The notes beneath the pieces are model-generated. The model searched no databases. It was given only the letters and a program-made list of their open reading frames with translations, and was not told the origin of the DNA. 64,000 nucleotides of DNA from Clostridium sp. CAG:793 (GTDB taxonomy: Bacteria > Bacillota > Clostridia > TANB77 > CAG-508): NCBI GenBank assembly GCA_000433915.1, contig HF993636.1, positions 1-64,000 of the forward strand, given 5' to 3'. Below, one piece after another: positions 56,591 to 64,000 of the stretch. Position 1 is the first letter of the stretch; each line of letters starts with the position of its first letter. Made by a program: the position numbers and the translations under genes.

Positions 56591-57642
56591 TTTTTTAATA
56601 TCCTATTTTTTATTTTCTTTAATTTCGTTCTAAATATTAAATAGTTAAATAGCCTTTTATATTCATTGTTTTTTATGCAATTAAATTTAATTTTTTCATC
56701 AAAATTTAATTGTTTCTGTTTTGCATTTATTGTGTCTATCATTTCATTAAAGTCTTCTTTTTTTTCACATTCTTCTATTTTCTTAGTTAACTTTTCTTTA
56801 CTATATCCAAACTTTAATGCATCTTCTATTTGTAAAATCACATGAAAAAATGTTGCTTTCTGCATTTCATAAAATAATTTATCTGTAAAGTATCCATTTT
56901 CTTTCATATCGTTTTTTAATATGCTAAAGACCTGTAATATTGCATCAATTCTTAAAAATACTTTATTTTTCGACTGAATTGTACTATTTTCATTGCAGAA
57001 ATAGTTATAGCAACAGTCATTGATTTGATATATACTATTTAATCTTTGTATTAGTCTAATGTAAAATAATTTATCCTGCATCATTCTTACATTAGGTATA
57101 AACATAATATTATTATCTTTTATAATTTCAGATTTTATAATCAATAGCCATAAATATGATTTTATTTCACCTCTAATGAATTTGGGCAATATCTCATTAA
57201 TAATTTCTTCTTTTAATATTCTTCTATTTGCAGGTAAATTGTTTTTTTCATTTTTAAAAGTTGTACCATTTGGATATACTCTTTTATAATTACTTCTTAC
57301 TGCGTCAACATTTTCTTTTTTTATTGTGTTTATCATTATTTCACACATATTTTCATCCATATAGTCGTCGCTATCTAGAAACATTATATATTGTCCAGTA
57401 GACCTGTTTATTGCGTTATTTCTCGCAATAGACACTCCCTGGTTTTGTTGTTCAATAAAAATTATTCTGTTATCACATTCTGCTTTTTCTTTTATAATCT
57501 TACTTGAATTATCAGTTGATCCATCGTCAACACATATAACTTCAATATTTTTATATGTTTGTCTCATAGCTGATTCTAAACATCTTCCTATAAATCTTTC
57601 TGAATTATAAACAGGTATTATTATAGATATTTTATTTTCCAT
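56584..57642 (-). CDS. Glycosyltransferase family 2
   Basis: A 352-residue GT-A fold enzyme with SIIIPVYNSERFIGRCLES, the CVDDGSTDNS and FLDSDDYM (DxD-like) motifs. It adds a sugar to the growing repeat unit from the cytoplasm. It overlaps the F420-type protein gene end and the polymerase start, with GGAGG upstream of its ATG. Confidence 0.9.
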   Translation of the reverse strand: MENKISIIIPVYNSERFIGRCLESAMRQTYKNIEVICVDDGSTDNSSKIIKEKAECDNRIIFIEQQNQGVSIARNNAINRSTGQYIMFLDSDDYMDENMCEIMINTIKKENVDAVRSNYKRVYPNGTTFKNEKNNLPANRRILKEEIINEILPKFIRGEIKSYLWLLIIKSEIIKDNNIMFIPNVRMMQDKLFYIRLIQRLNSIYQINDCCYNYFCNENSTIQSKNKVFLRIDAILQVFSILKNDMKENGYFTDKLFYEMQKATFFHVILQIEDALKFGYSKEKLTKKIEECEKKEDFNEMIDTINAKQKQLNFDEKIKFNCIKNNEYKRLFNYLIFRTKLKKIKNRILKKC

Positions 57643-58849
57643 TTTCCTCCTTCTTGATGCACATTTTAATCTTTTTTACATATCCAATTATATTAAGTTT
57701 ATACAATATTGCTTTGCTTTTTTCTAATAAATAGTCTTTGTATGTTACTTTTAAAAATTTCTTCATTACATCTTCATAATTTTTTTCATTTAATTCTCTA
57801 TAAAATTCTTTTCTGTTCTTATTTGGTATCTTACAATTTTCAACCATTTTTCCATCAAGTTTTATCATTTTATCTATATCATCGACTTCATACTTGGTTA
57901 CCCCTTTAAGTTCGTTCATTAATTCCAATCCTTTTTTTGAATTAACAAATACATTTGTATATCCCTTATTATCATCTTTTAAATTTGGAACTAATTTATT
58001 TATATTCCAAGAATCAAATATAGTAAAATCTGAGCAGTGAGTTCTACTTTTAAACGCACAATCATAACATGATGGTCTTGAACATATTCCTTCATAAAAT
58101 CCTTTTAGCATATAGTCAATTCTTGCACTGCCATAATATTCTTTATTATTTTCAAATACCAATTTCATTGTTGCACTATGATATCCATAAGTTTTATTTC
58201 TGAAGCGTGCTTCTTTTAGTTTTGACTTATATTTTTTTTCTTGGTACTCTATATATTTTTTCCATAATTCTGGACTAGGTGTACCATGGCAAACAACATC
58301 AACTGTAATAAGGTTTTCATAGTTCTTTACTAAAAAACTTTTTAGCCCTGCTATTTGACATGGGGTTCCAGAAAAAAGCACTAATTTACCCTCCATAATG
58401 CTTTCTTTTGCTTGCTTAAAAGTATCATTTATATCACTTTGAACATATTTTGATCCAACAAGTTCTTTTATTTTTGCCTTGTCAAGTATCTTCTTATGTA
58501 TTACTTTAAAATTATTATCATATCCTACTCCAAATACTACGCCATTGTTATTTAGAACATATTCTGCTATTGGTGTAAAGAATCCTCCCGAAGTACTTTC
58601 TTTTAGTGTTCCTTTATCATTAACTCTAAAAATATATGCTTTAGGGCTTATTTCACTCTTCTTATATTTTTCATTATTCAATACAGGACAAACTTTTTCG
58701 CATAATCCACATTGTATACATTTTTTTGTATCTACATTTGGATATAAAAAACCCTCTTCATCAGCTTTCATTTCGATTGCATCAACAGGACATGCGTTTT
58801 TACATGCACTACATCCACAGCATCTTTTCTTTTCAGTTATTTTTATCAT
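57632..58849 (-). CDS. Coenzyme F420 hydrogenase/dehydrogenase beta-subunit-like Fe-S protein
   Basis: A 405-residue protein with two N-terminal 4Fe-4S motifs (CCGCSACKNACP and CIQCGLCEKVCP, about residues 9-54) and the FrhB N and C domains (STSGGFFT, GTPCQIAGL, VVCHGTPSPELW). Members of this family are common next to polysaccharide pyruvyl transferases in bacterial surface-glycan loci, with unclear redox role. It does not imply F420 use here. AAAGG lies upstream of ATG; it follows the pyruvyl transferase by 2 bases. Confidence 0.88.
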   Translation of the reverse strand: MIKITEKKRCCGCSACKNACPVDAIEMKADEEGFLYPNVDTKKCIQCGLCEKVCPVLNNEKYKKSEISPKAYIFRVNDKGTLKESTSGGFFTPIAEYVLNNNGVVFGVGYDNNFKVIHKKILDKAKIKELVGSKYVQSDINDTFKQAKESIMEGKLVLFSGTPCQIAGLKSFLVKNYENLITVDVVCHGTPSPELWKKYIEYQEKKYKSKLKEARFRNKTYGYHSATMKLVFENNKEYYGSARIDYMLKGFYEGICSRPSCYDCAFKSRTHCSDFTIFDSWNINKLVPNLKDDNKGYTNVFVNSKKGLELMNELKGVTKYEVDDIDKMIKLDGKMVENCKIPNKNRKEFYRELNEKNYEDVMKKFLKVTYKDYLLEKSKAILYKLNIIGYVKKIKMCIKKEENGK

Positions 58850-58851
58850 TT

Positions 58852-60006
58852 TTATTCCTTTTCTAGAGCTTTCTTTAGGAACTCTCTTGAGTCTTGTCTT
58901 AAATATTCTATTCTATCATCCACTTGGCTATATTCAATTTCATTATCAATTTTAAATATATTACCATCATATCTTCTGTCTTGTATTCCAATTTGTGAGC
59001 ATAAGCTATCTATTCTTGAATTTCTTGAATTTTTACTTTTTTCATTGAATCTATTAAATGTTATAAACTTTTTATGATTTAATAATGAAAATACTGTTCC
59101 ATGAAATGAATCTGTACATACATATTCAGCATTTCTTATTAAATTTATGAATTTAGCTGGATCTACATCATATAATCTGTAGTCACCAAATGTTTCATCA
59201 TATTCCACAAAGTTGTCAAGATGTGGAATAGTAACAATCTTTAATTTTTTTTCTTCTGCTAATTTTTTTACTTCTTCTCTATGTTGTATAGTATCTCCCA
59301 AGAAATAACAAAATATATATTTCTCATTAAGAACTTTTTCGTCTGGTACAAATTCATCCCATTGTTCTTTATTAAATAACAAAGTAGGATCAACAACAAC
59401 TTTTGCCTCTAATCCAGCAACATTTTTTATGATTTCTTTTCCTTTTAATTCTCTTGTACTTAAATAATTTATTCTTTTCAAGTATCTTTTTGTTCTTTTT
59501 AATTGATACCATGGAATTTTAGACACACCAAAGCTTGTTGCATATGATATTTTATTTACATCATCAGGTACAAACATTAGATTGTAGAAGTTGCTTGCTA
59601 GTCCAATAGGTAACCATAATTGATCACTTCCTACAACTACTGAATCATAATTCTTAGCTCCCTCTTTTAGTTCTTTATATCCATTATAATCTTTTGAAAT
59701 ATTTTCATAATATTTCTTTCCAAACTCAATAAAAGCTTTTTTTCTTAGTTTTATGTTTTCTTTTACTTCTGGATGTTTGTTAAATTCTTTATTTCTTTTT
59801 ATCTCATCAATTTTTGCATGAATGAAATACTCATTAAATGCTCTTGGAATTGACTTTAAAATGAATTTAATTGTTTTCTTTTTTTTATAAGAAATAAATT
59901 CATTTTCATATCCCATCTCACTTATTGCTTTTTGTGTAGCATAAGCTTGTAACATACTTCCATAGTTATAATTATCATAACATGCACATATTCCAACTTT
60001 TTTCAT
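58852..60006 (-). CDS. Polysaccharide pyruvyl transferase family protein
   Basis: A 384-residue CsaB/WcaK-type enzyme that may add ketal-linked pyruvate to a sugar. VGICACYDNYNYGSMLQAYA, VVVGSDQLW, ATSFGVSKIP and the CTDSFHGTVFS motif are typical. GGAGA precedes the ATG. It pairs with the following Fe-S protein gene. Confidence 0.9.
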   Translation of the reverse strand: MKKVGICACYDNYNYGSMLQAYATQKAISEMGYENEFISYKKKKTIKFILKSIPRAFNEYFIHAKIDEIKRNKEFNKHPEVKENIKLRKKAFIEFGKKYYENISKDYNGYKELKEGAKNYDSVVVGSDQLWLPIGLASNFYNLMFVPDDVNKISYATSFGVSKIPWYQLKRTKRYLKRINYLSTRELKGKEIIKNVAGLEAKVVVDPTLLFNKEQWDEFVPDEKVLNEKYIFCYFLGDTIQHREEVKKLAEEKKLKIVTIPHLDNFVEYDETFGDYRLYDVDPAKFINLIRNAEYVCTDSFHGTVFSLLNHKKFITFNRFNEKSKNSRNSRIDSLCSQIGIQDRRYDGNIFKIDNEIEYSQVDDRIEYLRQDSREFLKKALEKE

Positions 60007-60010
60007 CTGT

Positions 60011-61060
60011 CTATTCCATCTCCTTATATATTCTTAATAATTTTTCTATGTTTTTTTCTATATTAAATTTTTCTTCTACTGTTTTTCTTGCATTATCCGA
60101 AATCTGTTTTCTTTTTTCTTTTTCTTTATCATCTAATATATTTTCTAAAATTTCTTTGAGTTTCTTTTTATCTCCAGGTTCAATTATAAATCCGTTAATT
60201 CCATTTTCAATTACTCTTGGAATTCCTCCAACTTTAGTTGATATAGGAATATTTTTATATGCCATTCCTTCTATTAAAGACATTGGCATTCCTTCGTTAT
60301 ATGAAGGTAATACATAAAAAGAACTATTTTTTAATTTTTCTTCTTTTTCTTTTCCACTAATCCAGTTATATATTTCAATATTAGATTTAAGCTTTCTATC
60401 TTCCACTATCTTTTTTACTTTTTCATATTCTCCATCTCCGCAAGCAATTAGTTTAATGTCTTTATATTGGGATATTAGTTGTTCTACCACATCTATTAAA
60501 TCATATATGCCTTTTCTTTCACCTAGTCTTCCTAAAAATAATATTTGTTTTGTTTCTATATTTTTTTCAAAGTCTTTTGGTATATTTATTGCATTATATA
60601 TTACTTCAATTTTATCTCTTGGCACTATATTTTGAAAATATTCTTCCCATTCTTCTGATAAAACAATTATTTTATCGCACATATTCAAACATTCTTTTAT
60701 ATATCTTTTTTGTGATTCATTGCATTCTTTATCATAAAATACTTTGAATTCAGCTCCATGAACATGAACAATTACTTTCTTTTTCGCCTTCTTTGCTTCT
60801 TTAATGTATTTGCATTTTCTATATGTGCTTCTTCTTGATGCCATATGAATGTGTATAATGTCATATTTTTTTACTAGCAATTTAAACTTGCAAAATCCAG
60901 TTATTTCTTTAATAGCTTTTAATATCTTATTTTTGTCATTAGACGACTCTAAATATTTTAGATTTATTTTCTTGTCAAGACCATAATCATAATAACTATC
61001 TACTACTGATGTCATTCCACCTTTTACACTTCTTGCTGGTCCAACCATTAAAACGTTCAT
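60011..61060 (-). CDS. Glycosyltransferase family 4
   Basis: A 349-residue GT-B enzyme with the MVGPARSVKGGMTSV donor-loop start, HIHMASRRS, FLGRLGERKGIYDL and the SYNEGMPMSLIEGMA motif. I start at ATG 61060 because AAAGGA lies 9 bases before it; an ATG three codons upstream would abut that site. It adds a sugar to the capsule repeat unit. Confidence 0.88.
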   Translation of the reverse strand: MNVLMVGPARSVKGGMTSVVDSYYDYGLDKKINLKYLESSNDKNKILKAIKEITGFCKFKLLVKKYDIIHIHMASRRSTYRKCKYIKEAKKAKKKVIVHVHGAEFKVFYDKECNESQKRYIKECLNMCDKIIVLSEEWEEYFQNIVPRDKIEVIYNAINIPKDFEKNIETKQILFLGRLGERKGIYDLIDVVEQLISQYKDIKLIACGDGEYEKVKKIVEDRKLKSNIEIYNWISGKEKEEKLKNSSFYVLPSYNEGMPMSLIEGMAYKNIPISTKVGGIPRVIENGINGFIIEPGDKKKLKEILENILDDKEKEKRKQISDNARKTVEEKFNIEKNIEKLLRIYKEME

Positions 61061-61074
61061 TGCTTTCATTCCTT

Positions 61075-61959
61075 TTATTTTGTATTTTCATCAATTATTA
61101 ATTTTTTTCCAAAAATTTTGTCAGTATTATATGTAATATCTGTATCAAACCCTGAATTTGGTGATAGTGTTATCTCTCCAAAATAAATTTTCCCTTTTAT
61201 TTCATATAAATCAATTCTTGCATATATAAAGTCTTTAGCTAATTTTTCAGCTACATCTATCATTTCTTCTAAATTTTGAGGCTTTTTTAATGAAAATTCT
61301 TTTGGAAGCTCTTCATCCCCATAATTATATCTTAGGAAATTCCATTTTTTATCAAAGAAATAGAATTTTACTCCACCTTTTGAAAATCTGTCTTTGCAAA
61401 CCATAATATTATCTACTTTTCCATTAAAGCATGTAATTTTATAATCTGATGGTAATTCATTGTTTTCATCTAACATTAGTTTCTCTACTACAATACAAGG
61501 CTTTATATTTTTATATTGCCATTCTCTTCCTATATAATAAAAATTCTTCTTTAAATGACTATTTATTTTCTTTTTTGCTGCTTTTATATCTAATTTACTC
61601 TTATCTCTACATATATAATATCCGCCTGAATCATGATTGCACTTTATGATGAATTGATTAGGCAATTCTTCAAAATTAATGTCATCAAATTTTTCATATC
61701 TTCCTATTAGCGGAATTAAATATTGTTCTCCTACTTTCTCTTGTATATACTTTCTAACAGCATATTTATCTGAGACAAGAGAAAAAAATGGTTTTCTATA
61801 ATTAAACTTCATCCATTGCAGTTTTTCATTTAATGTTTCTGGTCTTTTTAAATTTAATTTTCTTTTCACTTTTAATCTAAAATACGCTTTTACATATATT
61901 TCATCTGGAATAAATCTGAAGAAATATTTAGTTTTCATTATTAATTCTTTTTTTTCCAT
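61075..61959 (-). CDS. TupA-like ATP-grasp protein
   Basis: A 294-residue protein of the TupA-like ATP-grasp family, often annotated as a glycosyltransferase. PETLNEKLQWMKF, KYAVRKYI and FIIKCNHDSGGYYIC (nucleotide-binding) and the C-terminal RIDLYEIKGKIYFGEITLSP are visible. The family forms amide-type bonds or modifies uronic acids in surface polymers. AAGGAA precedes the ATG. Confidence 0.82.
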   Translation of the reverse strand: MEKKELIMKTKYFFRFIPDEIYVKAYFRLKVKRKLNLKRPETLNEKLQWMKFNYRKPFFSLVSDKYAVRKYIQEKVGEQYLIPLIGRYEKFDDINFEELPNQFIIKCNHDSGGYYICRDKSKLDIKAAKKKINSHLKKNFYYIGREWQYKNIKPCIVVEKLMLDENNELPSDYKITCFNGKVDNIMVCKDRFSKGGVKFYFFDKKWNFLRYNYGDEELPKEFSLKKPQNLEEMIDVAEKLAKDFIYARIDLYEIKGKIYFGEITLSPNSGFDTDITYNTDKIFGKKLIIDENTK

Positions 61960-61961
61960 TT

Positions 61962-62441
61962 TTATATTTTCCTTATATATTCTTTTATGTCTTTTATAAA
62001 ATTTTCATTATTTGAATCATATTTTTTAAATTCTTTATTATCTATTTGTTGTATCTTTTCTTTTAATTCTTTCTCGTCTATGCATGTTTCTATTAAGTTC
62101 ATATTTGCAAATTCATTTAATAGCTGTATCTGATGATCATCAACATGTTCTCCAAATTTAGATAGTCTTGGTATTCCTATTACTTTCTTGCCTTTTTTTA
62201 TTGCATTTACAATAACCCCAGTTCCAGCATGAGTAATAATAAGTCTAGCTTCATCTAAATATTTATTAAATTCATCTTGAGTTACAAATTCTTTATATTT
62301 ATAGTTTTGAGGTTTATAATCACTTACTCCAATTTGTGCAAATACTTCTTCATTTATTACTTTATTTTCAATTAACTCATCTATTTCCTTAAGTAGTCTA
62401 TTAAATTGGAATTTCTGTGATCCAACAGTTACAAAAATCAT
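61962..62441 (-). CDS. Glycosyltransferase catalytic subunit (PssE/Cps14G-like)
   Basis: A 159-residue GT28 C-terminal-type protein with MIFVTVGSQKFQFNRLLKEID and the ITHAGTGVIV donor-binding segment. Such subunits pair with PssD-type partners to form one active glycosyltransferase. It overlaps the PssD-like stop by one base. GGAGGG precedes the ATG. Confidence 0.88.
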   Translation of the reverse strand: MIFVTVGSQKFQFNRLLKEIDELIENKVINEEVFAQIGVSDYKPQNYKYKEFVTQDEFNKYLDEARLIITHAGTGVIVNAIKKGKKVIGIPRLSKFGEHVDDHQIQLLNEFANMNLIETCIDEKELKEKIQQIDNKEFKKYDSNNENFIKDIKEYIRKI

Positions 62442-62914
62442 TAGTAAATCCCTCCTATATAAATTGCATCAGGATAAATTTTTAACATTTCTGGCCATTG
62501 TACATAAAATCTATCAGCGATTTTATTTTTATATATTAATTTTCCAGTCTGTGTTGGACTATTTATTTTTGCAAATGATTCTATATATATTACTTTTTTA
62601 TTGAAAATGTGTCCTATATATAGCATCGGTATTGTTGCTAATACTCCTGTACTTATTATTATATCCGGTCTTTCTATGCAAAAGATATACATTGACTTAA
62701 ATAAATTTAAAATCATTTTTATTAAAAATAATGGTTCTTTTCTATTTACTTGTATAAGATAATGATTTATTTTTTTATCTTTTTTATTATATTGTGTTTT
62801 TTCTGTTGTTATAAATGTATCAAATTCATCACTAAGCTTTCTTAGCATTAATAACTGTTCAAAATGTCCACCTGATGATGCAATTAGACAAATCTTCCTT
62901 TTCTTATTTTTCAT
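62441..62914 (-). CDS. Glycosyltransferase membrane subunit (PssD/Cps14F-like)
   Basis: A 157-residue PssD/Alg14-type protein with ICLIASSGGHFEQLLMLRKL and IISTGVLATIPML. It anchors the PssE-like subunit and together they transfer the second sugar of the repeat. The upstream ribosome-binding site is poor; coupling to the dehydrogenase upstream is likely. Confidence 0.88.
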   Translation of the reverse strand: MKNKKRKICLIASSGGHFEQLLMLRKLSDEFDTFITTEKTQYNKKDKKINHYLIQVNRKEPLFLIKMILNLFKSMYIFCIERPDIIISTGVLATIPMLYIGHIFNKKVIYIESFAKINSPTQTGKLIYKNKIADRFYVQWPEMLKIYPDAIYIGGIY

Positions 62915-62922
62915 TTTTTATA

Positions 62923-64000
62923 TTAGTCTCTAGAGAATAAGTCTCTAGTATAAACTTTCTCCTTTACATCAATTAAATTTTCTTCTAATCTATTTGCGAT
63001 AATTACTGAACTTTTTTCTTTAAATTCATCTAAGTTATTAATAACTTCACATCCATTAAATTCTTGCTTAGTTAATGTTGGCTCATATATTATTATTTTT
63101 TGATTCTCTGCTTTTAAATTCTTTATTATATCTTGTATAGCACTTGATCTAAAATTATCTGAACCTGATTTCATTGTTAATCTATATATTCCGACTACTT
63201 GTGGTTTTAATTTTAATATTTCTTCTGTTATAAATTCTTTTCTTGTTTTATTTGAATTTACTATTGCTTCAATTAAATTTTGTGGTACATCTTTGTAATT
63301 TGCCAATAATTGTTTTGTATCTTTTGGTAAGCAATATCCACCATATCCAAATGAAGGATTATTATAATGAGTTCCAATTCTAGGATCTAATCCAACACCT
63401 TCTATAATGTCCTTTGAATTAAGTCCTTTTATTTCCGCATATGTATCTAGTTCATTGAAATAAGCAACTCTAAGTGCTAAATATGTATTAGCAAAAAGTT
63501 TAACAGCTTCTGCTTCAGTGCTGTTCATGTATAAAACTGGTACATTTTTTTCCAAAGCTGATTCTTTTAATAATGTTGCGAATTCTTTTCCCTTCTCATT
63601 TTTTGTTCCAACAATTATTCTTGAAGGATATAAATTGTCGTATAAAGCTTTTCCTTCTCTTAAAAATTCTGGTGAAAAGAAAATATTGTCTATGTTATAT
63701 TCGTACTTAATATTTTCTATATATCCAACTGGAATTGTTGATTTTACAACCATTGTAATATTTTTGTCATTCATTGATATTACTTTTTCGATTATATCTT
63801 CTACACTTGATGTGTCAAAGAAATTCTTCTCGTCGTCATAATTTGTTGGTGTGCTAATTATAACAAATTCTGCACCTTCAAAAGCATCTTTATAATCTAA
63901 AGTTGCTCTTAAATTTAATTTCTTTTCTTTAAAATATTTTTCAATATATTCGTCTTGTATTGGTGATTTTCTATTATTAATCATCTCAACCTTCTCTGGT
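62923..64000 (-). CDS. UDP-glucose/nucleotide-sugar dehydrogenase, truncated by the window edge
   Basis: The 5' end lies beyond position 64000: codons PEKVE continue upstream of the first visible ATG (63984), the usual end of the N-terminal Rossmann segment. Visible parts include [56 protein letters not shown] and [11 protein letters not shown] with the catalytic cysteine. It oxidises a UDP-hexose to the uronic acid, giving an acidic sugar to the capsule. First visible gene of the operon. Confidence 0.93.
   Translation of the reverse strand, partial: PEKVEMINNRKSPIQDEYIEKYFKEKKLNLRATLDYKDAFEGAEFVIISTPTNYDDEKNFFDTSSVEDIIEKVISMNDKNITMVVKSTIPVGYIENIKYEYNIDNIFFSPEFLREGKALYDNLYPSRIIVGTKNEKGKEFATLLKESALEKNVPVLYMNSTEAEAVKLFANTYLALRVAYFNELDTYAEIKGLNSKDIIEGVGLDPRIGTHYNNPSFGYGGYCLPKDTKQLLANYKDVPQNLIEAIVNSNKTRKEFITEEILKLKPQVVGIYRLTMKSGSDNFRSSAIQDIIKNLKAENQKIIIYEPTLTKQEFNGCEVINNLDEFKEKSSVIIANRLEENLIDVKEKVYTRDLFSRD

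Overview
The window is strongly AT-rich and almost all genes are on the minus strand; only two (the receiver protein at 25750 and the M23 peptidase at 33612) are on the plus strand. A complete spoIIIA operon, sigK and a SpoIIIAA-to-AH order point to an endospore-forming member of the Clostridia (Bacillota). Iron-sulfur flavoenzymes fit an anaerobe. A dockerin-bearing GH10 enzyme suggests contact with plant or mucosal polysaccharide. I cannot name a species. No transposase, integrase, phage gene or CRISPR array was seen.

Layout, left to right (genes read right to left). 1-501: a strong promoter and leader resembling an rRNA operon firing off the left edge, then a hairpin. 502-6689: translation/transcription operon rimP-nusA-infB-rbfA-nrnA, lacking the usual ylxR and ylxQ between nusA and infB. 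6820-9405: glycogen phosphorylase with its own promoter. 9554-11855: CadC/CadA-like metal-efflux pair with two palindromic operators. 12054-18116: acyl-CoA ligase, SigK, U32 peptidase, Old-Yellow-type flavoenzyme. 18190-24593: a putative transglutaminase-fold protein and spoIIIAA-AH, with spoIIIAE frameshifted. 24736-31129: YebC, orphan receiver protein, DUF378 protein, GalE, split transketolase, hydrolase, monofunctional glycosyltransferase. 31250-33472: tmRNA, dGTPase-like protein, GtrA protein and tRNA-Trp. 33612-42109: M23 peptidase, CD1247-like zinc-ribbon protein, EF-P, RuvX, IreB, and an unusual block of degenerate GGDEF protein, CpaE/TadZ-like protein with AT-hooks, small membrane protein and SH3-glucosaminidase. 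42139-48086: metallophosphoesterase, TsaD, site-2 protease, LysS, polysaccharide deacetylase. 48469-50401: a two-gene AAA ATPase plus RloB/TOPRIM-like module that looks like an AbiL/RloAB-type defence system. 50547-64000: a capsule/exopolysaccharide operon running from a UDP-sugar dehydrogenase (cut by the right edge) through glycosyltransferases, TupA-like ATP-grasp, pyruvyl transferase, polymerase (frameshifted) and flippase to a terminal GH10-dockerin gene whose ribosome-binding site lies in the last codons of the flippase.

The most notable points are the GH10-dockerin enzyme translationally coupled to the capsule operon, the AT-hook-bearing TadZ-like protein with its degenerate partners, the defence-like pair, and two single-base frameshifts (spoIIIAE and the Wzy-like polymerase) that both look like one extra G/C beside a CGG triplet. 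All functional assignments come from reading motifs and gene order; no database search was run.
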